NCBI RefSeq assembly: GCF_000338275.1
Contig: NZ_ANMR01000005.1
Span: 1 to 56,614 of the forward strand
Length of the DNA: 56,614 bases
From: Staphylococcus xylosus NJ
Lineage (GTDB): Bacteria; Bacillota; Bacilli; Staphylococcales; Staphylococcaceae
Direction of reading: 5' to 3'
The first letter of the stretch is position 1; each line of letters starts with the position of its first letter. Of this stretch, positions 18,038-26,323 are shown piece by piece. The position numbers and the translations under genes were made by a program. The notes under the pieces are model-generated. The model ran no database searches. It saw only the letters and a list, made by a program, of their open reading frames with translations, and was not told where the DNA came from.

Positions 18038-18535
18038 TTGTACTCCTACTATATGTGTGACTTTATATGTATAAATATTGATGAATATAATTAAATAGGT
18101 CTGGCTAGTATTGCTAGATTACTTATGTATAGTTTGAATATATCATAAAAAATGAAGTACAGTCGCAATTTTTTAGATATTGTTGAATATGTAACTCTTA
18201 TTTCTAATTTAATGTGTCATAGTAAATTGGCGAGAATTAAAAGTTAGCTTCTAATTAGTTTATTATAGTAGAGAGTGTATTTTAGTTATAAGTAAAAGAA
18301 GTGATGGAAGTAAATTTTATATACTTTGAAAAGAACGAACTTATGAAGTATTCAATATTAGATTATTATCTTCAATTAGTCTCATCGCAACAATAAATGA
18401 TATACTAATAATGAAAAGTTGAAAAAGAACTTTTTAGAATTTTATATATTTGGGGGATTAAAATCCGGGTATTTTATATTCATAATATTATTGACTACAA
18501 TTTTAAGATTTAGATTTTTGAAGGAGATGCCGCCT

Positions 18536-18622
18536 ATGGAGAAATTTAAGAAACTGTTGGAAAACGTAATATTAGTATATGATTTGACGCAAGTATCAAT
18601 GAATATGGATGTAATGCCCTGA
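18536..18622 (+). CDS. Possible 28-aa peptide
   Basis: The ATG at 18536 has AAGGAG at 18520-18525. The peptide starts MEKFKKLLENVILVYDLTQV and ends SMNMDVMP. A hairpin terminator follows at 18688. It has an amphipathic first half and no recognised family. The upstream region 18038-18510 shows no other gene. An RBS, short frame and terminator make it plausible but unproven. Confidence 0.35.
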   Translation: MEKFKKLLENVILVYDLTQVSMNMDVMP

Positions 18623-18687
18623 ATATATAAGTATGAATGAATAAAATGAAGAGTATTAAAAATAATACGATTTGAATTGCTCGAAAG

Positions 18688-18718
18688 CACTTAACGAATA
18701 AATCGTTGAGTGTTTTTT
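18688..18718 (+). terminator. Hairpin with T6 tail before the second att sequence
   Basis: CACTTAACGA (18688-18697) pairs with TCGTTGAGTG (18703-18712) with one G-T pair, followed by TTTTTT. Confidence 0.75.
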
Positions 18719-18720
18719 AG

Positions 18721-18770
18721 CAATATCATTGATAAGGGGAAGCGTATCACAAGTGATGTGTTTTTTGATA
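18721..18770 (+). other. Second SCC-type attachment sequence
   Basis: GAAGCGTATCACAAGTGATG (18739-18758) is followed by TGTTTTTT. This closely resembles the orfX-side SCC junction (GAAGCGTATCACAAGTGATGCGG). The 5' side (ATCATTGATAAGGG) resembles the far end of SCC elements. It is in the same orientation as the site at 7257-7274, sharing GAAGCGTATCACAA. It lies downstream of the hsd operon. From here to 19285 I see no gene, only AT-rich DNA with the promoter region of the secreted-protein gene. Confidence 0.65.
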
Positions 18771-19285
18771 AGATTCCCTTGTTAATGACATTGGTAAAAA
18801 TTATAAGTTTTGACCTAAAATTGTATATATCATGTAAATATACTTTTTGTCCCTGTTAGGTTTTAATTCAGTTTTGACTATCAGCCACTTTACATTAGTA
18901 TGTGATTCATTAAATTAATGATTTAACTCATATCCTATTTATTGGAAACAAGCAATGCTATATAGGAAAACTATAGATAAACCTGGATTTTTAGAAATAA
19001 CGATTACATATGCGATGATTATTATGCGAGTTATATTTATCTAAATAATTAATCATTATCATTTGCCAAATGGACATAAAATATATACGATGCTTCAAGA
19101 TGTCTTTTAACTAGTTCTTGAGAATTTGTTCTAAATATCTAGAATGAAAGTCTTATTTTATTATAAATTCATAAGACACTTACGGCCTAAAAACAGACAC
19201 TTAGGAAATATTTAATGATATAGCAACATAATATGATATTAATAAAGTTGTACCACAAATATTTTCTAAGGAGTGTCTTTTTATT

Positions 19286-19867
19286 ATGAAGAAATTCGTT
19301 TCTAAGTCAATTTTAGGTAGTATGTCAGCAGCAGCTTTACTAATGGTTGCAAGTCCAGCAATTGATGCCGCAGAACAAAGTACTGAAAATCCAGCAGAAA
19401 CAAACCTTCAAACTAATGAACAAAATGCACCTAAAGAAGTAACTACATATGAAGATTTTAAAAATGCAGAGGGGCCTGTAAGTATTAATCCAAATTCTTT
19501 AACCGATGAAGAACTTAAAAAACTGGATCTTAATCCTCAAGAAATCAGAAGTGAATTTGGAGAAAAAACGACATATAGTGCCGAAGCAACGCAAAAATGG
19601 TCAGGTAAAGTTACTAAAGGTCAGCTAGCAAATACAGCTGTAACAATAGGTGGAGTCACTACAATTATTAGTGGTATTCTCAGTTTAGGTTCTGGAGCAA
19701 CAATTACTTCTGGTGCTTTCACTGTAATTTCTCAGATTATTAGAGGTGGAAACTTTAAAGGTGTAAAAGTTGGTGGAACTAAAACTAAGAGATTAGTTAG
19801 AGAAAATCCATATCAAAAACCTGTTAAAAAGTGGGTATACAAAATTACATGGGCAAAACCTTATTAA
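19286..19867 (+). CDS. Secreted protein with hydrophobic Gly-rich core, unknown (193 aa)
   Basis: The ATG at 19286 has AAGGAG about 11 nt upstream. A clear signal peptide (MKKFVSKSILGSMSAAALLM, cleavage likely after AIDA or DAA near residue 29) is followed by an acidic Asn/Glu-rich region to about residue 100. A Gly/Ser/Thr/Ile-rich hydrophobic stretch (TAVTIGGVTTIISGILSLGS, about 112-150) comes next. The basic C-terminal tail is rich in aromatics (NPYQKPVKKWVYKITWAKPY). This acidic-pro-region, hydrophobic-core, cationic-tail layout resembles a membrane-active toxin or bacteriocin precursor, but I recognise no family. A small membrane protein is encoded convergently next to it. Confidence 0.75.
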   Translation: MKKFVSKSILGSMSAAALLMVASPAIDAAEQSTENPAETNLQTNEQNAPKEVTTYEDFKNAEGPVSINPNSLTDEELKKLDLNPQEIRSEFGEKTTYSAEATQKWSGKVTKGQLANTAVTIGGVTTIISGILSLGSGATITSGAFTVISQIIRGGNFKGVKVGGTKTKRLVRENPYQKPVKKWVYKITWAKPY

Positions 19868-19877
19868 TATAAACACA

Positions 19878-19903
19878 AAAGAGGGGATTATACCCCTCTT
19901 TTT
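19878..19903. terminator. Bidirectional terminator between convergent genes
   Basis: AAAGAGGGG (19878-19886) and CCCCTCTTT (19893-19901) form a perfect stem with A residues on one side and T residues on the other. It serves both the secreted-protein gene and the membrane-protein gene on the opposite strand. Confidence 0.85.
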
Positions 19904-19906
19904 AAT

Positions 19907-20137
19907 TTAAAAAACTATTCCTAATAATATTAAAATTGAACTAATGATAAATAAAATTGAAGCAATCTTTTCACGTTCAAAAAGATATATTGACGTTGAA
20001 AGAGTAAATATGAATAAAAATACTAATCTAAAAGTTTCTCCGAATGAAAATACACCAATGAAATCTAATAAGAATCCTAGAAAAAAGATTACACTTATTA
20101 TGAATAAAGCTTTCTGATAGTTTTTCCAATCCTTCAT
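19907..20137 (-). CDS. Small membrane protein (76 aa)
   Basis: The ATG at 20137 has AAGGAG 7 nt upstream. Three hydrophobic segments (about residues 10-30, 36-52 and 58-76) separated by FGE and FEREK suggest a three-helix membrane protein. No family is recognised. It is convergent with the secreted-protein gene and ends only 39 bp from it, sharing a terminator. Such small membrane proteins next to toxin-like secreted proteins are often immunity proteins, which is inference from position. Confidence 0.6.
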   Translation of the reverse strand: MKDWKNYQKALFIISVIFFLGFLLDFIGVFSFGETFRLVFLFIFTLSTSIYLFEREKIASILFIISSILILLGIVF

Positions 20138-20329
20138 TTGAACTCTCCTTTATATATTCTTTCTTTATCATACTTACATAAATTAAACAAAAAGTAAAAT
20201 CTACATTCTTTTTTAAAAAATTATATTTCAAACAACTTCTTTAAAAATAATCACCTTACCATTTACATACTCATTTTTGTAGATATAAATATATAGAAAT
20301 TACTACTTAACTAATCGGAGGATATTTAT

Positions 20330-20445
20330 ATGGCTACAAACAATGTAATTCAATTACCTTCAAATAATCGTTTACCAAAATCATAATCATTAATGATATG
20401 GATAGAGTCGGAAAAGATTCATTTATTAATGAAGTAGATAAATAA
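20330..20445 (+). pseudogene. P-loop nucleotide kinase-like N-terminal fragment
   Basis: The ATG with CGGAGG upstream gives MATNNVIQLPSNNRLPK. After a one-base shift it gives IIIINDMDRVGKDSFINEVD and a stop. The GMDRxGKxSF pattern resembles the P-loop of thymidylate-kinase-like proteins, with Gly of the loop replaced by Asn and GKT by GKD. Only about 38 codons remain before the next gene fragment begins. Confidence 0.45.
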
Positions 20446-20446
20446 A

Positions 20447-20986
20447 CTAAGTATAGACACATTAAACATAGTTACTGTAGGTGCTAATAAGAAAAAAGTA
20501 AAAACGATGAGTGAATTACATATAACGCCAGATATGACTCAAAATGAGTGCAAGTTAAAGCGTAATGACCTTTTAATTTTACCTGGAGGAACGAACTGGA
20601 ATGACCAAGTACATCAGCCAATCATAGAAAGGATTGGAAGTGAATTAGAAGAAGGCGTTGTTATACCTGCAATTTGTGGTGCAGTGGACGCTTTAGCTAG
20701 TAGAGGCTATTTAGATGCTAGGAAACACACAAGTAATAATTTGGAATATACTAAGATGATATGTCCTAATTATAAGGGTGAAAAATATTTTGAAATGAGG
20801 TCGACTGTGTCTGATGAAAATTTAATTACTGCGTCAGGTATTGCGCCAATAGAATTTGCTAAGGAAGTTTTGAAAAAGATAAACGTATTTGAATCAGATA
20901 CATTGGAATACTGGTATAAGTTGAATAAAATACATAAAATTGAAGATTTTCATCAGTTAATGAAATCAATTGATTTATTCAAATAA
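20447..20986 (+). pseudogene. DJ-1/PfpI family protein, 5'-truncated
   Basis: The reading frame is open from 20447 and contains an ATG at 20507 (159 residues) with no good RBS. It reads VTVGANKKKVKTM, ITPDMT, LLILPGGTNW, then PAICGAVDALASRGYLD with the nucleophile-elbow Cys, and GIAPIEFAKEVL. These match the glutamine-amidotransferase-like DJ-1/PfpI fold (YdeA-like), whose first 30 or so residues are lost. It is fused to the P-loop kinase fragment upstream, so a deletion joined two genes. It may be untranslated. Confidence 0.65.
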
Positions 20987-20988
20987 CT

Positions 20989-21019
20989 TAAAAAAGCCCT
21001 TCATCAATATGAAGGGCTT
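20989..21019 (-). terminator. Terminator of the MFS/ATP-grasp operon
   Basis: AAGCCCTTCAT (20994-21004) and ATGAAGGGCTT (21009-21019) form an 11-bp stem. On the minus strand the stem is followed by TTTTTT, so it best serves the leftward operon ending at 21063. Confidence 0.8.
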
Positions 21020-21062
21020 ATATTGTAGATAACCGCATATTATAGGAGGATTTTTGATTTAG

Positions 21063-22175
21063 TCAAAGATATTTATGTTCTGAAATATCAATTTTCAACA
21101 AAAGCATCAGTATAATTAATAAAATAAATGATGGTAACCAAACAAAGTTCAAATTTAATATACTTAGATAAATACAGAGTGCAAGGATTGGAAGACCTAA
21201 AGCATTTCCCAGGGAATAAATGTGTTTTACAGTATGACTCGAATATGCTGTAACAATGGTTTTCCTGAATATAATTCTAGCGCCACCAAAAGTGAAACCG
21301 AACAATAACATTAATAGCAGTTTAACTACAAACACGTCTTCAGCCAAATACCACAAGACAGTGATAGAAATACTTACTATAAAAAATAAGTGCAACCAAT
21401 TATGAGATAGAAATTTGCTGAGTATCATCCCAATCAAAGCCATTCCTAGGCCTAAAGCACAGTCCAATAGTGCGACTTCATGAACTTCTCCACGCTTAAA
21501 AGTTGTAAAGGTAGGTAACATGAAGTTGATAGTCCCTAATATTGGCCACATAAGCATACTTATGAAGTAATGTGTAAATTTTACAGTTTCTTTAGTATAA
21601 ACTTTCCCATCTTTAGAAAGAAGCTGATTATCCTTATTTTGTTTCCTAATGGCAAAGTAAAGAAGTAGATAGATTAAGGCATACATCAAAAATATCCAAC
21701 GCAGTGCAATAAATTTAATAATTACTGAAGTAAATACAGGACCTATCATTAATGCAACTTGATTTATTGTCATTGAAAGTGAACTATATTGGTTAATAAA
21801 TAGTTCACTTTTCTTTTCAACTAATTGTGAAAACCAAAATTCTAAACTTGTTTCCAATAGAAAAAATACAATCCATACAGTAAAGTTTAGAATAATTAAT
21901 TGTAGTGCATTTTGATAGCATACCGTTATGACGATGACTATATAAAATAGTATTAAGAAAGATAATTTTGTAAGGCCAGCACCTGAATAATTTTTAAAAT
22001 ATAACTTAATTAAAAATGGAGTGAATATTGCTGGAACAAATGAAAGAATTGTAGCAATGGCTAACTCACTGGTAGATTCAGGATTTGCTAGTTCCCAATT
22101 TATAATGAGGATTAAACCACCGCAGATAAATCGGTATAGCGCAGTAGTAGTTAAATAGTTAGTCATTGTGAGCAT
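21063..22175 (-). CDS. MFS transporter, probable exporter for the ligase product
   Basis: The product has 370 residues from the ATG at 22175; a TTG at 22187 and an ATG at 22166 are alternatives. About 10-12 membrane helices make up almost the whole protein, with a short charged loop (KQNKDNQLLSKDGKVYTKET) near the middle. It overlaps the 3' end of the ATP-grasp gene, so translation is coupled. MFS proteins beside ATP-grasp amino-acid ligases (as BacE with BacD) export or give resistance to the product. The substrate is unknown here. Confidence 0.8.
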   Translation of the reverse strand: MLTMTNYLTTTALYRFICGGLILIINWELANPESTSELAIATILSFVPAIFTPFLIKLYFKNYSGAGLTKLSFLILFYIVIVITVCYQNALQLIILNFTVWIVFFLLETSLEFWFSQLVEKKSELFINQYSSLSMTINQVALMIGPVFTSVIIKFIALRWIFLMYALIYLLLYFAIRKQNKDNQLLSKDGKVYTKETVKFTHYFISMLMWPILGTINFMLPTFTTFKRGEVHEVALLDCALGLGMALIGMILSKFLSHNWLHLFFIVSISITVLWYLAEDVFVVKLLLMLLFGFTFGGARIIFRKTIVTAYSSHTVKHIYSLGNALGLPILALCIYLSILNLNFVWLPSFILLIILMLLLKIDISEHKYL

Positions 22176-23412
22176 CACTGCAATCAAAAATTTTATTTGC
22201 TAATTCATTAGCTTTGTGAATATGTTTGTATGTTTTTGTAGTTGGTAACTCAGGCCAGTTAAATTGAATAAGCCCCTCACGATTACTCCAATTTTCAGGA
22301 TCAGCTACGGTATCCCCAACATTTTTAAATACATTTATTTTTTTGATTTCAGTATCTTTTGATACATCTGGATAATGAATATGCATTATCTTATCTTTTT
22401 GTGCTTTCATAAATGCTATGGCAGACGTTTTTTGGGGCGTAAATGCATATGCAGGTTTTACTTCGTTATTAATATACATAGATATATGAAGTTTGTAGGG
22501 GTTAATGTCATAAGAAGATTCGACTAAATCCATAATAGCATCGCCACCAGGTCTAGCTGCAGCTTCTATGACATAGAGGTTGTTGTCTTTTATTTTTATT
22601 TCGACATGAGCGACGCCACGTGTAATACCTAAAGATTTACAAGCCTGTATTGCAAGGTCTTTAATATTTATATCTTTATACCTGAAACTGGGAACTAAAT
22701 GACCCATTTCAGTAAACCACGGTCTAGGAGATAAATATTTCTCTGTAACAGTAATAACTTCATAGAAATTGTGGCCGCACAATACTTCAACTGAAACTTC
22801 GTCATCACTATCAATAAATTCTTCGATTAGAAATTCACTTTTAGATACTTGGAAGTCATCTGCATAAACCTCCATAATTTGTTTCGATTTAGCATAGACA
22901 TCCATACATTCTTGTTTATTATTGGCTAAGTAAACGCCGCCACTACCTCCAAAATCAACCGGCTTTATAATTACTGGAAAATTAAATTCATTCATTAGCT
23001 GCTGTAATTGTAAAGCATTATTAAAATACATAGACTTTGGTGTAGGAATACTGACTTTTTCAAATATTGTTTTCATAATGCTTTTATTTCTACATGCATC
23101 GATAATTTGTTCTTCGAGGTAAGGCAAACCGGAGTCTTGATTTAGCCTATTGGCAACTTTTAGCGTCCAATCATTTAAAGGAACGATAGCTTTTGGTTCG
23201 TACCCTTGAGATTTATGATAAGCTATTTCATTTTTTAATTCTTCATAGCTTAAAGGATTGGCATTAATACAATAATCAAAATATGAATTATATTGATATT
23301 TCGCATTTTTAATAGCTGTCCAAATTTGAAAATCTCCGATTGCTTTACCCCCTGCATAAGACCGTTCTCTGAGAAACTGATCTGCACCTAACAACAATAG
23401 ATATTCTTTCAT
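22159..23412 (-). CDS. ATP-grasp ligase (L-amino-acid ligase-like)
   Basis: The product has 417 residues. The ATG at 23412 has AGGGGG 6 nt upstream. ATP-grasp features are seen: FPVIIKPVDFGGSGGVYL (K150, glycine loop 155-159), LIEEFI (about 195-200), HVEIKIKDNNLYVIEAAARP (metal/ATP ligands, about 269-288) and GGDAI. Relatives include BacD/YwfE-type L-amino-acid ligases and biotin-carboxylase-like enzymes of small-molecule biosynthesis. They form an acyl phosphate and join it to an amine. With the coupled MFS exporter this looks like a two-gene dipeptide or amino-acid-conjugate unit. No carrier-protein or biotin domain is present. The substrates are not predictable. Confidence 0.82.
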   Translation of the reverse strand: MKEYLLLLGADQFLRERSYAGGKAIGDFQIWTAIKNAKYQYNSYFDYCINANPLSYEELKNEIAYHKSQGYEPKAIVPLNDWTLKVANRLNQDSGLPYLEEQIIDACRNKSIMKTIFEKVSIPTPKSMYFNNALQLQQLMNEFNFPVIIKPVDFGGSGGVYLANNKQECMDVYAKSKQIMEVYADDFQVSKSEFLIEEFIDSDDEVSVEVLCGHNFYEVITVTEKYLSPRPWFTEMGHLVPSFRYKDINIKDLAIQACKSLGITRGVAHVEIKIKDNNLYVIEAAARPGGDAIMDLVESSYDINPYKLHISMYINNEVKPAYAFTPQKTSAIAFMKAQKDKIMHIHYPDVSKDTEIKKINVFKNVGDTVADPENWSNREGLIQFNWPELPTTKTYKHIHKANELANKIFDCSDAHND

Positions 23413-23638
23413 ATTAGCCCCCTCATTTTATGAAATGTTTATTATATAAAAATAATACCATATAAATTAAATTTATAAAATTCTGGTGGAATGAATTGTG
23501 GAGAATCTATATAGATATTTCTTAGAAGGAGTTAGTTTTAATTTATATAAATTAAAAGTCAAGAATATTTAATTGATTGGTGCAGTTGTAGTTTTGGAAT
23601 TGTTTACTAAAGAAAATATAATTAATAGGCAAGATTAG

Positions 23639-23926
23639 TTAAGTGAATATAGTATTTTTATTAAAGATAGTTACCGAAATAAACGTATAGGAAAGTTATT
23701 TCTAGAAAAATTAAAAAATGACAATAACACATTGAAGTTATATGTATATGAGAAGAATGTGAGAGCAATTCGTTTTTATCTAAAAAATAACTTTGTAATT
23801 AAATCAAAAAATATTGAAGAAGAAACTCAAGATATGAATACTTTATGGGATGGACTGATGGTTGACATCTATGACAAAGAAGTGTTTAATAAGTATGCTT
23901 ATTATTACATCTTAAGGAGTGGTGGA
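23639..23926 (+). pseudogene. GNAT acetyltransferase remnant fused in frame to the next gene
   Basis: The frame reads SIFIKDSYRNKRIGKLFLEK, then VYEKNVRAIRFYLKNNFVIK. This is the C-terminal half of a GNAT acetyltransferase with the acetyl-CoA loop RNKRIGK. The N-terminal half is absent (an in-frame TAG at 23636). The frame has no stop of its own and runs into the ArsR gene, which has its own RBS and start. An upstream fragment cut away by deletion is likely. Confidence 0.6.
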
Positions 23927-24244
23927 ATGGAAGAGAAGACATTAGAGGTTTTTAAGAAAGGGTCAAAATTATTAAATATACTTCAAGATGAAAAACGTCA
24001 ACAAATACTTGTGTTGTTATGCAGAGAAGAACAACTTACTGTGAATCAAATAACTGAACTATTGCCAATTTCACGTCCAGCAGTATCACATCATTTGAAA
24101 TTAATGTATGAGGTTGGGTTATTGACAGTTAAACAAGAAGGGTTAGAAAGATATTATAGTTCTGATTTAGAAGACGCGTTACTTTGGCTCAAAGAGCTCA
24201 CCACTTCTCTTGAAGAGAATATAAAAAACAAAGAAACTATATAA
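23927..24244 (+). CDS. ArsR-family transcriptional regulator
   Basis: The product has 105 residues. The ATG at 23927 has AAGGAG 7 nt upstream. The winged helix-turn-helix is clear: LLNILQDEKRQQILVLLC, then ISRPAVSHHLKLMYEVGLL and QEGLERYYS for the wing. It lacks the CxC or other metal-site motifs of arsenic/cadmium sensors. It ends just before a perfect operator-like palindrome (24257-24282) in front of the esterase gene, so it probably represses the esterase and perhaps the NmrA/DJ-1 genes downstream, and itself only if read through. Confidence 0.85.
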   Translation: MEEKTLEVFKKGSKLLNILQDEKRQQILVLLCREEQLTVNQITELLPISRPAVSHHLKLMYEVGLLTVKQEGLERYYSSDLEDALLWLKELTTSLEENIKNKETI

Positions 24245-24256
24245 AAAATTTTAGCC

Positions 24257-24293
24257 CATATGTTTATATGTTTAAACATATGGATAGTATAAT
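24257..24293 (+). promoter_or_regulatory. ArsR-type operator and -10 box before the esterase gene
   Basis: CATATGTTTA (24257-24266) and TAAACATATG (24273-24282) form a perfect 10-bp inverted repeat with a 6-bp gap. TATAAT at 24288-24293 follows at once, so the repeat covers the -35 region and a bound repressor would block polymerase. The sequence type (ATA-N-TGTTTAAACAT) is common for ArsR-family operators. Confidence 0.7.
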
Positions 24294-24346
24294 ACTATTA
24301 TCCTCTTATAGAGAGAAAATTTTAATGTTGAAGGAGATTGTTAATT

Positions 24347-25297
24347 ATGGTCAATAAAGTAGTTTTGGAACAAGCTGCTCAAGAATTTAGTGAGGCTAAT
24401 AAACCGCATCCTCGTATTTATGAATTGGAACCTAAAGATGGTAGAGCCTTATTGGAAGAAGTGCAATCATCCCCAGTCGAAAAATACAATGTAGATATTA
24501 AAGATACAACATTTACAACTGAAAAATTTGGAGATGTGCCAGTGCGTTTTATACGTCCAGAAGGAATTAAAGATACACTGCCTGTCATTTTCTATATACA
24601 CGGTGCGGGTTGGGTATTCGGCAATGCTAAAACACACGATAAGCTAGTTAGAGAGTTAGCCGTAAGAACGAATTCGGTCGTTGTTTTTCCTGAATATACA
24701 CTTTCACCCGAAGCGAAGTACCCAACAGCAATTGAACAAAATTACGATGTTCTACAACAATTAAAAGAAGTTGCAGAGGAGAAAAACCTAGATATCAATA
24801 AGCTTACAGTTGCAGGGGACTCAGTAGGCGGTAATATGGCTACGGTTATGACAATTATGACTAAACAACGTAAAGGTTTAACAATTAACCAACAGTTACT
24901 ATACTATCCAGTAACAAATGCTGAGTTTGATACTGAGTCATATAATCAATTTGCAGAAAATTATTATTTAACTAAAGAAGGTATGAAATGGTTTTGGGAT
25001 CAATATACAACTGACCCTAATGAAAGAGCAGAAATAACAGCTTCCCCTCTTCGAGCAACAATAGAAGATTTAAAAGGATTACCAAGTGCTATGATTTTAA
25101 ATGCTGAAGCTGATGTATTACGTGATGAAGGCGAAGCGTATGCAAATAAATTAAGAGAAGCTGGTGTAGAGGTAACGCAAATGAGATTTCAAGGTATTAT
25201 TCATGATTTTGTTATGGTAAATTCTATGGATCAAACGAATGCGACGCGCGCTGCTATGGATGTATCTACAAAATGGATTAATAAAAAGAATAACTAA
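24347..25297 (+). CDS. Alpha/beta-hydrolase esterase (HSL family)
   Basis: The product has 316 residues. The ATG at 24347 is 10 nt after AAGGAG; a TTG at 24338 is too close to the RBS. HGAGW at about 85-89 is the oxyanion-hole motif of the hormone-sensitive-lipase family (usually HGGGW). GDSVGGN holds the nucleophile near S159. Asp in AEADVLRDEG and His in IIHDFVMVN complete the triad. It has no signal peptide, so it is cytoplasmic. It probably hydrolyses short-chain esters. The ArsR-type operator upstream suggests that it is induced by a small compound. Confidence 0.9.
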   Translation: MVNKVVLEQAAQEFSEANKPHPRIYELEPKDGRALLEEVQSSPVEKYNVDIKDTTFTTEKFGDVPVRFIRPEGIKDTLPVIFYIHGAGWVFGNAKTHDKLVRELAVRTNSVVVFPEYTLSPEAKYPTAIEQNYDVLQQLKEVAEEKNLDINKLTVAGDSVGGNMATVMTIMTKQRKGLTINQQLLYYPVTNAEFDTESYNQFAENYYLTKEGMKWFWDQYTTDPNERAEITASPLRATIEDLKGLPSAMILNAEADVLRDEGEAYANKLREAGVEVTQMRFQGIIHDFVMVNSMDQTNATRAAMDVSTKWINKKNN

Positions 25298-25340
25298 TAA
25301 TAAAATCGTTAATTTATCATATTTAAGTGGATGTTATATA

Positions 25341-25376
25341 AAGTGAATCAATGAAAAGAATTGGTTCACTTTTTTT
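25341..25376 (+). terminator. Terminator after the esterase gene
   Basis: AAGTGAATCAAT (25341-25352) pairs with ATTGGTTCACTT (25360-25371) with one G-T pair. A T7 tract follows. The next gene begins 23 bp later, so read-through or an internal promoter is needed for it. Confidence 0.85.
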
Positions 25377-25398
25377 AGTAAAAAAGGAGATGTAGACA

Positions 25399-26319
25399 AT
25401 GCAAACGGTATTAGGAAGTAATGGACAAATTGGACAAGAAATAGCAAAGGAAATTTATAATAACTATACTAAAGATATTCGATTAGTTGGCAGAAAGCCT
25501 AAAAAAATTCATGATACTGATGAATTAGTAGCAGCAGATTTAATGAACTACGAGGATACTTATAAAGCCGTTAAAGGAAGCGAAATTGTATATTTTGCTG
25601 TGGGTCTACCTGCTAATTCAGAAATGTGGGAAAATAAATTTCCTATAATTATGGAAAATGTAGTTAAAGCATGCCAAGAAACAAATACTAAGTTAGCATT
25701 TTTTGATAATACATACATGTACGAAAAAAACGTTGACGTTCAAGTAGAAAATAGTCCGTTTATTCCAGTAGGCAGAAAATCACAAGTTCGTGCTAATATG
25801 GCTGAAATGTTGTTGTCAGCTATGCAAGATAAATCTATTGATGCAGTTATTGGCCGAGCGCCAGAATTTTATGGGCCTGGATTGACTCAAAGTATAACGA
25901 ATTCCTTAGTATTTAATCGAGTGAAAAATAATAAACGAGCGTTTGTTCCTATAAATGATTCTGTATTACGTACGCTTATTTGGACTCCGGACGCAAGCCG
26001 CGCTTTAGTACTATTAGGTAATACGCCTGAAGCATATGGTGAAACTTGGCATTTACCGACCGATGATAGTATCACTTATAAAGAAATAATGAATAAAGCA
26101 GAAAAAGTACTAGATAGAAAAATTAATTATACTATTGTACCAATGTTTCTATTTAGAATAGGGAGTTTATTTAACCAACAAGTTAAAGAGCTTACAGAGT
26201 TATTACCAAGATATAAGTATGACAACGTCTTTAAATCTAACAAATTTAAGGACAGTTTTCCTGAGTTTAAAGTTACAACATATGAAGAAGGTATTAGAAA
26301 TATTTTAAAAGGAGATTAA
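25399..26319 (+). CDS. NAD(P)-dependent epimerase/NmrA-like protein
   Basis: The product has 306 residues. The ATG at 25399 has AAGGAG about 9 nt upstream. The Rossmann start VLGSNGQIGQEIA (residues 4-16) lies at the extreme N terminus. VYFAVGLP and the region NTYMYEKN (Tyr, as in extended SDRs) are typical of atypical SDRs. It is followed 4 bp later by the DJ-1-like gene and is probably co-transcribed with it. The reaction is unknown. Similar proteins handle flavin, quinone or sugar-nucleotide substrates. Confidence 0.8.
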   Translation: MQTVLGSNGQIGQEIAKEIYNNYTKDIRLVGRKPKKIHDTDELVAADLMNYEDTYKAVKGSEIVYFAVGLPANSEMWENKFPIIMENVVKACQETNTKLAFFDNTYMYEKNVDVQVENSPFIPVGRKSQVRANMAEMLLSAMQDKSIDAVIGRAPEFYGPGLTQSITNSLVFNRVKNNKRAFVPINDSVLRTLIWTPDASRALVLLGNTPEAYGETWHLPTDDSITYKEIMNKAEKVLDRKINYTIVPMFLFRIGSLFNQQVKELTELLPRYKYDNVFKSNKFKDSFPEFKVTTYEEGIRNILKGD

Positions 26320-26323
26320 AGTA

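Noticed and set aside
18038..18535. ccr recombinase or rlmH expected near SCC att sites
   Set aside because: No large serine recombinase reading frame or rlmH-like C terminus is present near either att-like site, so neither was called.
20028..20231. Minus-strand frame overlapping the small membrane protein
   Set aside because: It overlaps in another frame a gene with a good RBS and membrane helices, and has no support of its own.
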